This document shows positions 14,911 through 21,908 of a DNA stretch of 21,908 nt, one piece after another. The notes below the pieces were generated by a model. It ran no database searches. It saw only the letters and a list, made by a program, of their open reading frames with translations, and was not told the origin of the DNA. The DNA comes from Gammaproteobacteria bacterium (GTDB taxonomy: Bacteria; Pseudomonadota; Gammaproteobacteria; Pseudomonadales; Oleiphilaceae), in contig RFIV01000198.1 of NCBI GenBank assembly GCA_003695085.1, positions 1 to 21,908 of the forward strand, given 5' to 3'. Both the position numbers and the translations under genes were made by a program. How positions within the stretch are numbered: position 1 is the stretch's first letter; every line of letters starts with the position of its first letter.

Positions 14911-15918
14911 TCAGAGCATCTCTTCGCCGGAGCCACCCAGCACGATCTCGCCGGCATCGGCCAGTCGTCGGGCGATGGTGAGGATTTCCTTCTGTGCCGT
15001 TTCCACTTCGCTGACCCGCACCGGCCCCTTGGCCTCCAGGTCGTCCCGCAACAATTCTGCGGCACGCTTGGACATGTTGCGGAAAATCTTTTCCTGCAGC
15101 TCCTCGTCGGCCCCCTTGAGTGCCAATATGAGCACATCCGAGCCCACCTCCCGGAGCAGAGTCTGGATACCCCGGTCGTCCACATCCTTGAGGTTGTCGA
15201 AGACAAACATGAGATCCTCGATCTGGGTACCGAGATCCGCGTCCACTTCCTTGATGGATTCCATCAGCTGGGGATCCATGAAGTTCATGATCTCCGCTGC
15301 CCGTTTTACACCTCCCAGCTTGGTCGTCTGCGACGTCGAGCCACTGGAGAACTGTTTCTCGAGGATGTTATTGAGCTCCTGCAGGGCCTGTGGCTGGACG
15401 GTCTCCAGCGACGACACCCGCATGACGATATCCAGCTTGACCTTGTCATCGAAGTTGGACAGCACTTCCGAGGCCTGGTCCGGATCAAGGTAGGAGATGA
15501 CGATCGCCTGAATCTGGGGGTGCTCGTATCGGATCAGATCCGCCACGGCTCTCGGCTCCATCCACTTGAGCGTATCCAGCCCCGTGGTGTTGCCGCCCAT
15601 GAGAATGCGGTCGATCAGGCCGGCCGCCTTGTCCTCACCCAGTGCCTGAGTCAGCAGGTTGCGAATGTACTCATCCGCCCCGACACCAATCCCCGTCTGC
15701 CCCCCCACGGCCTCGAGGATCTCGTCGGTCACCTGTTCCACATCCTCTTGTGACACGTTGTCCAGTTGGGCCATGCGTGCACCCACGCGCTGCACTTCCT
15801 TCGGCCCCATGTGTTTGAGGATCTGTGCCGCATCCGCTTCTCCCAGCGACAACAGCAGAATGGCCGCTGCGTCCAGGCGACCAATCTTGCGGGCCGGCTT
15901 GTTTTCACCCTCACTCAT
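14911..15918 (-). CDS. fliG: FliG, flagellar motor switch protein
   Basis: FliG couples the MS ring to the stators and is the torque-receiving part of the rotor. The 335-residue protein has the expected three-domain armadillo-like layout with the EHPQ motif at 132-135. All five charged motor residues known from E. coli FliG align: Lys268, Arg285, Asp292, Asp293 and Arg301 (ALKGA, MSKRAAELLRDDL, GPVR). The C-terminal half is very close to other gammaproteobacterial FliG. The ATG at 15918 overlaps the fliF stop by 8 nt, supporting coupled synthesis of these directly interacting proteins. Confidence 0.97.
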   Translation of the reverse strand: MSEGENKPARKIGRLDAAAILLLSLGEADAAQILKHMGPKEVQRVGARMAQLDNVSQEDVEQVTDEILEAVGGQTGIGVGADEYIRNLLTQALGEDKAAGLIDRILMGGNTTGLDTLKWMEPRAVADLIRYEHPQIQAIVISYLDPDQASEVLSNFDDKVKLDIVMRVSSLETVQPQALQELNNILEKQFSSGSTSQTTKLGGVKRAAEIMNFMDPQLMESIKEVDADLGTQIEDLMFVFDNLKDVDDRGIQTLLREVGSDVLILALKGADEELQEKIFRNMSKRAAELLRDDLEAKGPVRVSEVETAQKEILTIARRLADAGEIVLGGSGEEML

Positions 15919-17626
15919 CGGACATCACCCACTGGCGCAGGACGTTGGCCACACGGCCGGGATCTTCAGCAATCAGGCTCTTGAGCACGTTCAACTTCTT
16001 CTCGTACGAGGCTGAGGCTCCGGGCAGCAGAAATTCATCATCCGTGCTCAACCCGACACCACTTCCGTCTTCCCCACCAGTTTCCGTCAGTTTCTCCAGC
16101 TCTGCAAGCCCGTCGTCATCTGCGGCCAGCGCCAGGTCTCGCTCTTCCGCGCCGCCGCTGCTCAGGTTCTTGAGGGTCGGACGAATCAGCCCGAATACCA
16201 GGATCAGCACCACCAGAAGCGCTACCGTCCACTTGATGATCTGCATGAACCAGGGCTGCTGCCAGATGGGCAGTTCGGCGATCTCCTCCGGCGGCTCGGA
16301 GAAGAAGGGGCTGTTGATGACGTTTACACTATCACCCCGCGCCGCCGAATACCCGACTGCATCCCGCACCAGCAGCGTCAGACGCTCCAGCTCCTGCTGT
16401 GGCCAGGGTTCATAAGTCACATTTCCATCCGCATCGACCTTGCGCAGATCGTCCACCACAACCGCTACGGTCAGGCGGCGAATCTCGCCCTGCCCCTTGC
16501 GGATGTAGCTGAGAGTCCGATCCACCTCGTAATTGCGCACGCGCTCCTTGCGCAGGTCACGCACATCGGGTGCCGTACCGCCCTGGTTTCCGGCACCGGC
16601 CTGCTCAGGCACCGTCGCAGCGCCCGGGGGCTGGTTTGACAGGGCACCCGGAATCCCGCCAACATCACCGGCCACACGCTGCTCATCCAGCTCCTTTTCG
16701 CTGCGCAGAATGTTCTGATCCGGCCCATAGAGTTCTTCGGCCCGCTCCACCGTTGTGAAGTCCACATCAGCCGACACCTCTGCCCTGAAGCGGCCCGGCC
16801 CTGCCACGGGCTCCAGAATGCTCGCAACGCGCTCGGACAGGATCTCTTCAAGTTTGCGCGCATATTCAAACTCCCGGGCGCGACGCAGATCTTCACTGTT
16901 CACATCCTTGCGCGACAACAAATTGCCCCGCTGATCCACGACGGTGACATCCGACTTGTCCAGTTCGGGTACACTGCCCGCGACCAGGTTGACAATCGAC
17001 TCGACCTGAATGTCGCTGAGCCGCTCACGTCCGAGCAAATTCACGAATACGGAAGCCGATGGCTTGCGACGGTCACGGACAAATACGCTGCTTTTGGGGA
17101 TGGCCAGATGAACACGCGCACTCTTGACCGCCCGCAAGCTGGAAATCGTCCGCGCCAGCTCGCCTTCCAGACTGCGGCGGTAACGGGCGGACTCGATAAA
17201 CTGGCTGGTCCCCAGCCCCGTGTCCTTGTCCAGCAACTCGAACCCCACCGTCTTGTCGTCCGTGATACCGGCTGCAGCCAGTCTCAGCCGGGCACGATGG
17301 ACATGTTCGGCGTCCACCAGCAGCGCACCGGATTTGGGTTCGATCTTGAACGGAATGTCGGCCTGAGAAAGAATCTCCGAGATTTCGGTCGGGTCATAGC
17401 CGCGAAGGTCCGAGAAGACCGGCTGATAATCCGGCTGCTGCGCCCACAAGATCACCGCAATGCCCATGGCGATACTTGCGGCCAGGCCAATCATCAGTGC
17501 CACCTGACGCATGATGGACAGTTTGTTGAAACCCATTACCAGATCGCTGCCGGGCGTTTCCGCGGCCCCGGCAGAGGCGGCGGGCAAGGCATCGGTTGTG
17601 GGAATTTCAGCGGGAACGGAAGCCAT
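15911..17626 (-). CDS. fliF: FliF, flagellar MS-ring protein
   Basis: FliF forms the MS ring in the inner membrane, on which the C ring and export gate are built. The 571-residue protein has an Ala/Pro-rich cytoplasmic start, a first membrane helix at about 42-62, a periplasmic ring-building region with AQADIPFKIE-type and LEGELARTISSL segments, and a second helix at about 464-481. An acidic cytoplasmic tail ends in a C-terminal segment (about 540-568, KLNVLKSLIAEDPGRVANVL) that binds FliG. The ATG at 17626 is 16 nt after fliE, with an AAGAGAG Shine-Dalgarno. Confidence 0.97.
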   Translation of the reverse strand: MASVPAEIPTTDALPAASAGAAETPGSDLVMGFNKLSIMRQVALMIGLAASIAMGIAVILWAQQPDYQPVFSDLRGYDPTEISEILSQADIPFKIEPKSGALLVDAEHVHRARLRLAAAGITDDKTVGFELLDKDTGLGTSQFIESARYRRSLEGELARTISSLRAVKSARVHLAIPKSSVFVRDRRKPSASVFVNLLGRERLSDIQVESIVNLVAGSVPELDKSDVTVVDQRGNLLSRKDVNSEDLRRAREFEYARKLEEILSERVASILEPVAGPGRFRAEVSADVDFTTVERAEELYGPDQNILRSEKELDEQRVAGDVGGIPGALSNQPPGAATVPEQAGAGNQGGTAPDVRDLRKERVRNYEVDRTLSYIRKGQGEIRRLTVAVVVDDLRKVDADGNVTYEPWPQQELERLTLLVRDAVGYSAARGDSVNVINSPFFSEPPEEIAELPIWQQPWFMQIIKWTVALLVVLILVFGLIRPTLKNLSSGGAEERDLALAADDDGLAELEKLTETGGEDGSGVGLSTDDEFLLPGASASYEKKLNVLKSLIAEDPGRVANVLRQWVMSDE

Positions 17627-17642
17627 GCGTCACTCTCTTGAA

Positions 17643-18005
17643 TCAGATGGGCATCTTCATGATGTCTTCATAAGCCTGTACGACCCGATTTCGCACCTGC
17701 GTCAGGGCCTGAAACGCTACGCTGGATTTCTGACTGGCGATCATGACCTGTGTCAGGTCCACATTCGGATCCCCTTTTTCGTAGGCCGTGGCAAGTGCCG
17801 ATGCATTTTTCTGAACGGCATCAACCTGATTCACCGCGCTCTTGAGCATCTCGGCAAACCCCGGGCCCTGCGCCTTTGATGGCTGCTGCACGGGGTTGAC
17901 GGCCGTGTTGCGCACCGCCTCTTCAACCTGGGCCGGTTTCTGAATGCGGGCACGCGTTGCCCGGATCTGGGCCAGCACATCATTGACATCAACTCGCGTA
18001 CTCAT
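17643..18005 (-). CDS. fliE: FliE, MS ring-rod junction protein
   Basis: FliE is an early-exported protein that joins the MS ring to the proximal rod and is needed for full export activity. The 120-residue protein has a variable first half and the conserved C-terminal helical part with GFAEMLKSAVNQVDAVQ, DLTQVMIASQKSSVAFQAL and VRNRVVQAYEDIMKMPI. The ATG at 18005 has an ACGGAG Shine-Dalgarno 8 nt away. It is the first gene of its transcription unit, directly behind a sigma-54 candidate promoter in the 62-nt gap after fleR. Confidence 0.96.
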   Translation of the reverse strand: MSTRVDVNDVLAQIRATRARIQKPAQVEEAVRNTAVNPVQQPSKAQGPGFAEMLKSAVNQVDAVQKNASALATAYEKGDPNVDLTQVMIASQKSSVAFQALTQVRNRVVQAYEDIMKMPI

Positions 18006-18067
18006 CTTGGCACTCCGTCAGAAACTTGGCGTCAAATCGGTTTTTGCAAATAGTGCGCCAACGTGAC
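18006..18067 (-). promoter_or_regulatory. sigma-54 promoter for fliE operon
   Basis: On the minus strand TGGCGCACTATTTGCA (18060-18045) has -24 GG (18059-18058) and -12 GC (18047-18046) with exact 10-nt spacing and a consensus-like TTTGCA at -12. Transcription would start near 18034, leaving a 29-nt leader with the fliE Shine-Dalgarno. The arms TTGGCG (18061-18056) and CGCCAA (18031-18026) form an inverted repeat around the promoter. In Pseudomonas and Vibrio this operon is sigma-54 dependent, which agrees. Confidence 0.75.
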
Positions 18068-19501
18068 TCAAACGGCGGCTCCGGCCAGCGCAGCATCCAC
18101 ATCGATCCCGGCCTCGCGCATGCGCGCGAGCTTGTAGCGCAATGTGCGTGGCGAGATACCGAGCTTTTCTGCAACCCGGTTGCGGCGCCCACCTTCCTGG
18201 CGCAGCGCATCGAGAATGACCTGAAACTCGCGCTGCCGCACTTCGCTGCCCAATACGTTCCCCCCGTCATCCGAAGAGTCGGCCATGACCGGCGTGGGCT
18301 CCGAAGGCGCTGCAGCCAGATTCATGGACGGAAACGCCTGACCTTCCGGTGCATCGGGCAGTGTTCCCATGCCAAACTCCAGGCAGAGATCGGCTGCGCG
18401 GATGACACCCCCCTGCTGCAAGACCAGTGCACGCTGAACAGCATTGTCCAGCTCTCGCACGTTGCCGGGCCAATCATGCTGTTGCAAGGCGGCACGTGCG
18501 GAGGCATCCAGCTGCATCTTGCCCAGTCCCATCTTGCGTGCGTGGATATCAAGCAGGTGCTCCGCCAGCGGGAGAATATCGCCCCGGCGTTCACGAAGCG
18601 GCATCCATGCCAGGGGAAACACGCTCAGACGATAGAACAGGTCCTCCCGGAAGCGCCCTTCGCGGACGGACTCACGCAAATCACGGTTGGTCGTGGCCAG
18701 CACACGCACATCCAGCTTGATGGCCTTCCGGCCACCCAAACGCTCAACCTCCCGTTCCTGCAACACACGCAGCAACTTGGCCTGCAGCCCGACTTCCATC
18801 TCGGAAATCTCGTCCAGCAACAGGGTGCCCCCGTTGGCCTGTTCGAACTTGCCCGGACTGGACTGATGCGCACCCGTGAAGGCCCCCTTTTCATGCCCAA
18901 ACAGGATGGCTTCGAGCATGTTTTCAGGTATCGCCGCACAATTGATGGCAACAAAGGGCTTGTTGCGCCGGGGAGAATGGTCGTGAATATAGCGTGCAAG
19001 CACCTCCTTGCCCGTACCGCTTTCTCCACAGATCAGTACCGTGCTTTCAGTGGCGGCAACCCGACGGGCCATTTCAAATACACGCCGGCTGGCCGGGTCG
19101 GCAGCCACCGGCCCCTTGACCACTGCAGAGGACGAAGAGCGCCCCAGGTGTCTGCCAACTGTCTCAACCAGCGCATCCGGCTCGAACGGCTTGACCAGGT
19201 AGTCGGCGGCGCCCTGCTGCATGGCGGACACGGCCTGGGCAATCTGGGCATAGGCCGTCATGAGCACCACGGGGATACCCGGATACAGACGCCGGACGTC
19301 CGCCAGCAATTCAAAGCCACTCTTTCCGGGCATGTTGATATCACTGACCACCAGATCCACCTTGTGCTGAGACAGTACGTCCAGGGCCGCTTCTGCCGAC
19401 TCCACGCCGATGTAGTGGTACCCCCCCATCTCAAGCGTCTCAGTCAGCGCGTCCAGCAGGCTTTCATCGTCCTCGACAATCAGTACGACAGACTTGCTCA
19501 T
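18068..19501 (-). CDS. fleR: FleR/FlrC sigma-54-dependent flagellar response regulator
   Basis: FleR is an NtrC-type activator that, when phosphorylated by FleS, drives sigma-54 promoters of middle flagellar genes. The 477-residue protein has a receiver (1-120) with Asp11, Asp12, phosphoacceptor Asp54 in VVSDINMPG, Thr82 and Lys104. The AAA+ domain follows, with Walker A GESGTGKE (159-166), the sigma-54 contact loop GAFTGA (206-211) and Walker B GGTLLLDE (224-231). A C-terminal Fis-type helix-turn-helix (about 430-470, RNRVAEKLGISPRTLRYKL) ends the protein. The ATG at 19501 overlaps the fleS stop as ATGA, so the pair is translationally coupled. Confidence 0.96.
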   Translation of the reverse strand: MSKSVVLIVEDDESLLDALTETLEMGGYHYIGVESAEAALDVLSQHKVDLVVSDINMPGKSGFELLADVRRLYPGIPVVLMTAYAQIAQAVSAMQQGAADYLVKPFEPDALVETVGRHLGRSSSSAVVKGPVAADPASRRVFEMARRVAATESTVLICGESGTGKEVLARYIHDHSPRRNKPFVAINCAAIPENMLEAILFGHEKGAFTGAHQSSPGKFEQANGGTLLLDEISEMEVGLQAKLLRVLQEREVERLGGRKAIKLDVRVLATTNRDLRESVREGRFREDLFYRLSVFPLAWMPLRERRGDILPLAEHLLDIHARKMGLGKMQLDASARAALQQHDWPGNVRELDNAVQRALVLQQGGVIRAADLCLEFGMGTLPDAPEGQAFPSMNLAAAPSEPTPVMADSSDDGGNVLGSEVRQREFQVILDALRQEGGRRNRVAEKLGISPRTLRYKLARMREAGIDVDAALAGAAV

Positions 19502-20721
19502 GCGTGTTCTCCAGTCGTCTGGGTGGATTCAGCATTCAGAGGTTTCAAAGGCAGGGTCACGGCCGCCACGGCACCCGCCCCAACGCCTTCAGACCAGATA
19601 TCGAAAACGCCGCGATGGGCTTGCACAACCGACGTCGCCACAGCCAGTCCCAGTCCGGTGCCCTGGGATTTGGTGGTGTAGAAGGCTTCCAGCAACCGGG
19701 CGCGATCATCTGCCGAGAAGCCGCATCCATTGTCTTCAATCGTGATCTGGAGGCTCTCGCCATCCACATCAAAGCGAATGTTGATTTCCGGCCTGGGCGT
19801 GTTTCGGCATGCCTCCGCCGCGTTCTTGACCAGGTTCAGCAATGCTCCGAGCAAGGCCTCTCGATTGCAGGTGACGCTGCGCTTGCCATCACCAAAGTGT
19901 GTCCAGTTGAGCCGGGCCTTCAGTTCCAGCCCGTCAGCCAGCTGCCGCAGCCCTGTGTACAGTTCACCCACCGGTACAAATTCGGCCACCTGAGTTTCTC
20001 CCCGTGCAAACATCAACATGTCCCGTACCTGCTGCTCCAGATGACGCATGCGATTCTTGAGCTTGGCGACCAGCGACAGTCGCTTGTCCTCGGGAAGGTC
20101 CGGTTTCTCCAGGTGCCCGGCGTAGAGCATGGCAGCCGAAAGGGGTGTGCGCACCTGATGTGCCAGGGATGCCACCATGCGCCCCATCACTTTCAGTCGT
20201 TCGTGACGCGCAAGCTCGGCCTGAAGCTGGCGGGTCTCCGTCAGATCATTGATCAGAATGAGCTGTCCGGAACCCGACTCGAGCGGGCTGATACGAATAC
20301 TGACCTTGCGGCCATCTTTCAGCGACACTTCATGGCCGTCATCTGCCTGGGGCGCAAAACAGCGCTCAATCAGGGTGATCCAGCGCTCACCCTCCAGGGG
20401 CTCGCCCAGCAGCTCCACAGCCGCCGGGTTGGCAAGCTGAACAACACCGCGCGGGTCCAGAACCACCACCGCCGCTGGCAGCACCTTGAGCAGTGTACTG
20501 AGCTGGTTGGCCAGTTTTTCCTTCTCCTCAAGCTCCCGCTGGCGCCTTTCGGTGATGACGCTGAGTTCGCCCGTCAGGCGCGTTACCTGGCCTTCCAGAT
20601 CCTCATACGCCTCCCGAATGTGCTGTGACAACGCATCAAACATCCGCAACGTACGTGACACGTCGGCCCCTGCCTGAGCCGGTCCCGGTGCTGTTGCGTG
20701 CTTCACGGCCACATTCGCCAT
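19498..20721 (-). CDS. fleS: FleS/FlrB flagellar sensor histidine kinase
   Basis: FleS phosphorylates FleR. The 407-residue protein has no membrane segment, so it is a soluble kinase like its homologues. After an unordered start come a coiled-coil (about 36-80), a PAS domain (about 76-165) and a HisKA helix with the phosphorylated His188 in SLAHQVRTPLSAAM. The HATPase domain has an N box around NLVKNAAEA (Asn300), G1 DNGCGF (330-335) and G2 GTGLGLA (354-360). All catalytic motifs are present. The ATG at 20721 has an AGGGGG Shine-Dalgarno that lies inside a GTCA-N6-TGAC palindrome. Confidence 0.95.
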   Translation of the reverse strand: MANVAVKHATAPGPAQAGADVSRTLRMFDALSQHIREAYEDLEGQVTRLTGELSVITERRQRELEEKEKLANQLSTLLKVLPAAVVVLDPRGVVQLANPAAVELLGEPLEGERWITLIERCFAPQADDGHEVSLKDGRKVSIRISPLESGSGQLILINDLTETRQLQAELARHERLKVMGRMVASLAHQVRTPLSAAMLYAGHLEKPDLPEDKRLSLVAKLKNRMRHLEQQVRDMLMFARGETQVAEFVPVGELYTGLRQLADGLELKARLNWTHFGDGKRSVTCNREALLGALLNLVKNAAEACRNTPRPEINIRFDVDGESLQITIEDNGCGFSADDRARLLEAFYTTKSQGTGLGLAVATSVVQAHRGVFDIWSEGVGAGAVAAVTLPLKPLNAESTQTTGEHA

Positions 20722-20868
20722 GTCAACCCCCTGACGTTCTATTGTCTTTTGTCAGGCAAGCCAACAAATTTCGTGCCATGCAATTTATTTATTTATATTT
20801 CAATACCTTGCACAAGCATCATCTGGCCAATCCTGTACGTTTCATCTGAAGCGTCAATTCCGTGACGC
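20722..20868 (-). promoter_or_regulatory. fleSR control region: FleQ-box-like site, IHF-like site, sigma-54 promoter
   Basis: On the minus strand TGGCACGAAATTTGTT (20778-20763) carries a perfect TGGCACG -24 block and a TTTGTT -12 block (GT where GC is usual) at 10-nt spacing. The predicted start is near 20752. Upstream, plus-strand TTTCAATACCTTG (20798-20810) fits the IHF consensus at 8 of 9 defined positions, next to an AAAT-rich tract. Further up, GTCACGGAATTGAC (20866-20853) matches the Pseudomonas FleQ-box consensus, as I recall it, at 11 of 14 positions and is extended by GC on both sides. A second palindrome, GTCAGGGGGTTGAC (20735-20722), abuts the fleS ATG. Confidence 0.7.
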
Positions 20869-20869
20869 C

Positions 20870-20907
20870 AATAAAAAACCCGGCGAGGCGGGGCCTGCAC
20901 CGGGTTT
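20870..20907 (-). terminator. Rho-independent terminator of fleQ
   Basis: On the minus strand AAACCCGG (20907-20900) pairs with CCGGGTTT (20883-20876), enclosing an inner AGGC-CCC-GCCT hairpin, and the stem runs into a TTTTTT tract (20878-20873). It begins 19 nt after the fleQ stop codon. This isolates fleQ transcription from fleSR and fits the separate promoter downstream. Confidence 0.88.
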
Positions 20908-20925
20908 CTGAACTCGAGGAATGCG

Positions 20926-21908
20926 TCAGGAATCAGTGTTGATCTGGTATTTCTTGAGCTTCTCCACCAGTGTTGTGCGGCGGATATGCAGCTTCTCTGC
21001 AGCACGAGCCACCACACCCCCGGCATCTTCCAGCGCCTGGCGAATCAGGCTCTTTTCCAGGTTGGCCAGATATTCCTTCAGATCAAGACCATTGACCGGC
21101 AACATGGCCGGCGCATCCAGCCCCGGCAGTCCGCCACTGGATGCCTCCTGGCGCAGCGCTTCAAGTTCTTCGGGACGCTCCTCGTCCAGATCGTCCACAT
21201 GGCGAAACTTGGCCGGAAGCTCATGCACACCAATGACACCATAGGGATGCATGATAGCCAGACGCTCGACCAGATTGGCCAGCTCCCGGACATTACCCGG
21301 CCAGTCATGTCGGCAAAGGCTCAGGATGGCTGCCGAGTTGAACCGCAGGGAGCCACGTTTTTCCTGCTCCATCCGACTGACCAGTTCATTGATGAGCAAC
21401 GGAATGTCTTCCACCCGCTCGCGCAGCGCGGGCATTTCAATGGGAAACACATTGAGGCGGTAATACAGGTCTTCCCGAAACTCGCCCTGGGCAATCATTT
21501 CCTCCAGATTCTTGTGCGTGGCGGCAATGACACGCACATCTGCCTGCTGGGTCTTGTTGCTCCCGACACGCTCGAAGGTGCGCTCCTGCAGCACCCGCAA
21601 GATCTTGACTTGCATGTGCAGCGGCATATCCCCGATTTCATCCAGAAAGAGCGTGCCACCCTGTGCCAGCTCAAAACGGCCGACTCGCGTGGAAATGGCT
21701 CCGGTAAAGGCGCCCTTTTCATGACCGAAGAGCTCGCTTTCCAGCAGCTCGGCTGGAATCGCCCCGCAATTCACCGGGACAAACGGCTTGTTTCGTCGAT
21801 GGGAGTTGTAGTGCAGATTGCGCGCCACCACTTCCTTGCCCGTACCGGACTCGCCGGTAATGAGGACACTGACTTCCTTGTCCGCCACCTGGGCCATGAG
21901 CTCACGCA
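20926..21908 (-). CDS. fleQ: FleQ/FlrA flagellar master regulator (3' part only)
   Basis: FleQ is the sigma-54 enhancer-binding master activator of flagellar genes. The N-terminal receiver-like domain is outside the window; the frame is open through the right edge. Visible are Walker A GESGTGKE (21855-21832), the sigma-54 contact loop GAFTGA, Walker B GGTLFLDE and, near the C terminus, a Fis-type helix-turn-helix (VVARAAEKLHIRRTTLVEKL). The Arg-Asn pair in VARNLHYNS and the Glu and Arg of ELVSR are at the spacing of the c-di-GMP contact residues of Pseudomonas FleQ. The sequence DWPGNVRELANLVERLAIMH is also FleQ-like, separating it from FleR. A terminator follows the stop. Confidence 0.93.
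   Translation of the reverse strand, partial: RELMAQVADKEVSVLITGESGTGKEVVARNLHYNSHRRNKPFVPVNCGAIPAELLESELFGHEKGAFTGAISTRVGRFELAQGGTLFLDEIGDMPLHMQVKILRVLQERTFERVGSNKTQQADVRVIAATHKNLEEMIAQGEFREDLYYRLNVFPIEMPALRERVEDIPLLINELVSRMEQEKRGSLRFNSAAILSLCRHDWPGNVRELANLVERLAIMHPYGVIGVHELPAKFRHVDDLDEERPEELEALRQEASSGGLPGLDAPAMLPVNGLDLKEYLANLEKSLIRQALEDAGGVVARAAEKLHIRRTTLVEKLKKYQINTDS

Noticed and set aside
14125..15753. 542-codon open frame on the plus strand
   Set aside because: Antisense to fliG and fliH. No domain or plausible ribosome site was seen; it is a compositional shadow of two conserved genes.
18026..19681. 551-codon open frame on the plus strand
   Set aside because: It lies wholly antisense to fleR and the end of fleS, whose domains and catalytic motifs are unmistakable. 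The translation is rich in His, Gln and Arg with no recognisable domain, as expected of a GC-rich antisense shadow.
20816..20832. Alternative sigma-54 site TTGGCCAGATGATGCTT upstream of fleS
   Set aside because: GG and GC are 9 nt apart rather than 10, and a better site lies closer to fleS.

Overview
This window is one continuous flagellar gene cluster, and every gene I can support lies on the minus strand. Gene content and order are those of the polar-flagellum clusters of Gammaproteobacteria such as Pseudomonas and Vibrio: a FleQ/FlrA master regulator, the FleS-FleR (FlrB-FlrC) two-component pair, sigma-54 type promoters and FlhF. Base composition is moderately GC-rich. I infer a motile gammaproteobacterium that is probably neither an enteric nor a classical Vibrio. 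The family cannot be fixed from the sequence alone.

Read in the direction of transcription (high to low coordinates), the layout is as follows. The 3' two-thirds of fleQ ends in an intrinsic terminator. fleS-fleR follows, behind a well-formed enhancer-dependent promoter. Then come fliE-fliF-fliG-fliH-fliI-fliJ: basal body adaptor, MS ring, switch and export ATPase complex. A three-gene signalling cassette follows: hsbA (STAS anti-anti-sigma type), hsbR (receiver, PP2C phosphatase and HATPase kinase) and hptB (phosphotransfer). Next are fliK-fliL-fliM-fliN-fliO-fliP-fliQ-fliR-flhB: hook-length ruler, stator partner, C ring and export gate. Last are flhA and the 5' part of flhF, which runs off the left edge.

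The genes are densely packed, with many 4-, 8- and 20-to-40-nt overlaps. Only five intergenic gaps exceed about 60 nt, and these hold nearly all the visible regulatory sequence. Sigma-54 -24/-12 candidates precede fleS, fliE, fliK and flhA. They suggest transcription units fleSR, fliE to hptB, fliK to flhB, and flhA-flhF onward. The fleQ-fleS gap also holds a palindrome resembling a FleQ box, an IHF-like site, and a second GTCA-N6-TGAC palindrome overlapping the fleS ribosome-binding site. The hsbA and fliL leaders share a 12-nt box at exactly the same distance from their start codons.

In the expected hierarchy FleQ with sigma-54 turns on fleSR and early structural operons, FleR with sigma-54 drives later ones, and FlhF sets polar placement. 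The HptB-HsbR-HsbA cassette is, by analogy with Pseudomonas, a phosphorelay and partner-switching module linking sensor kinases to flagellar gene expression and the motile/sessile choice. I found no mobile elements, tRNAs, rRNAs, CRISPR arrays or plus-strand genes. I see no wholly new system. The most interesting points are the regulatory sequences and the signalling cassette inside the structural cluster.
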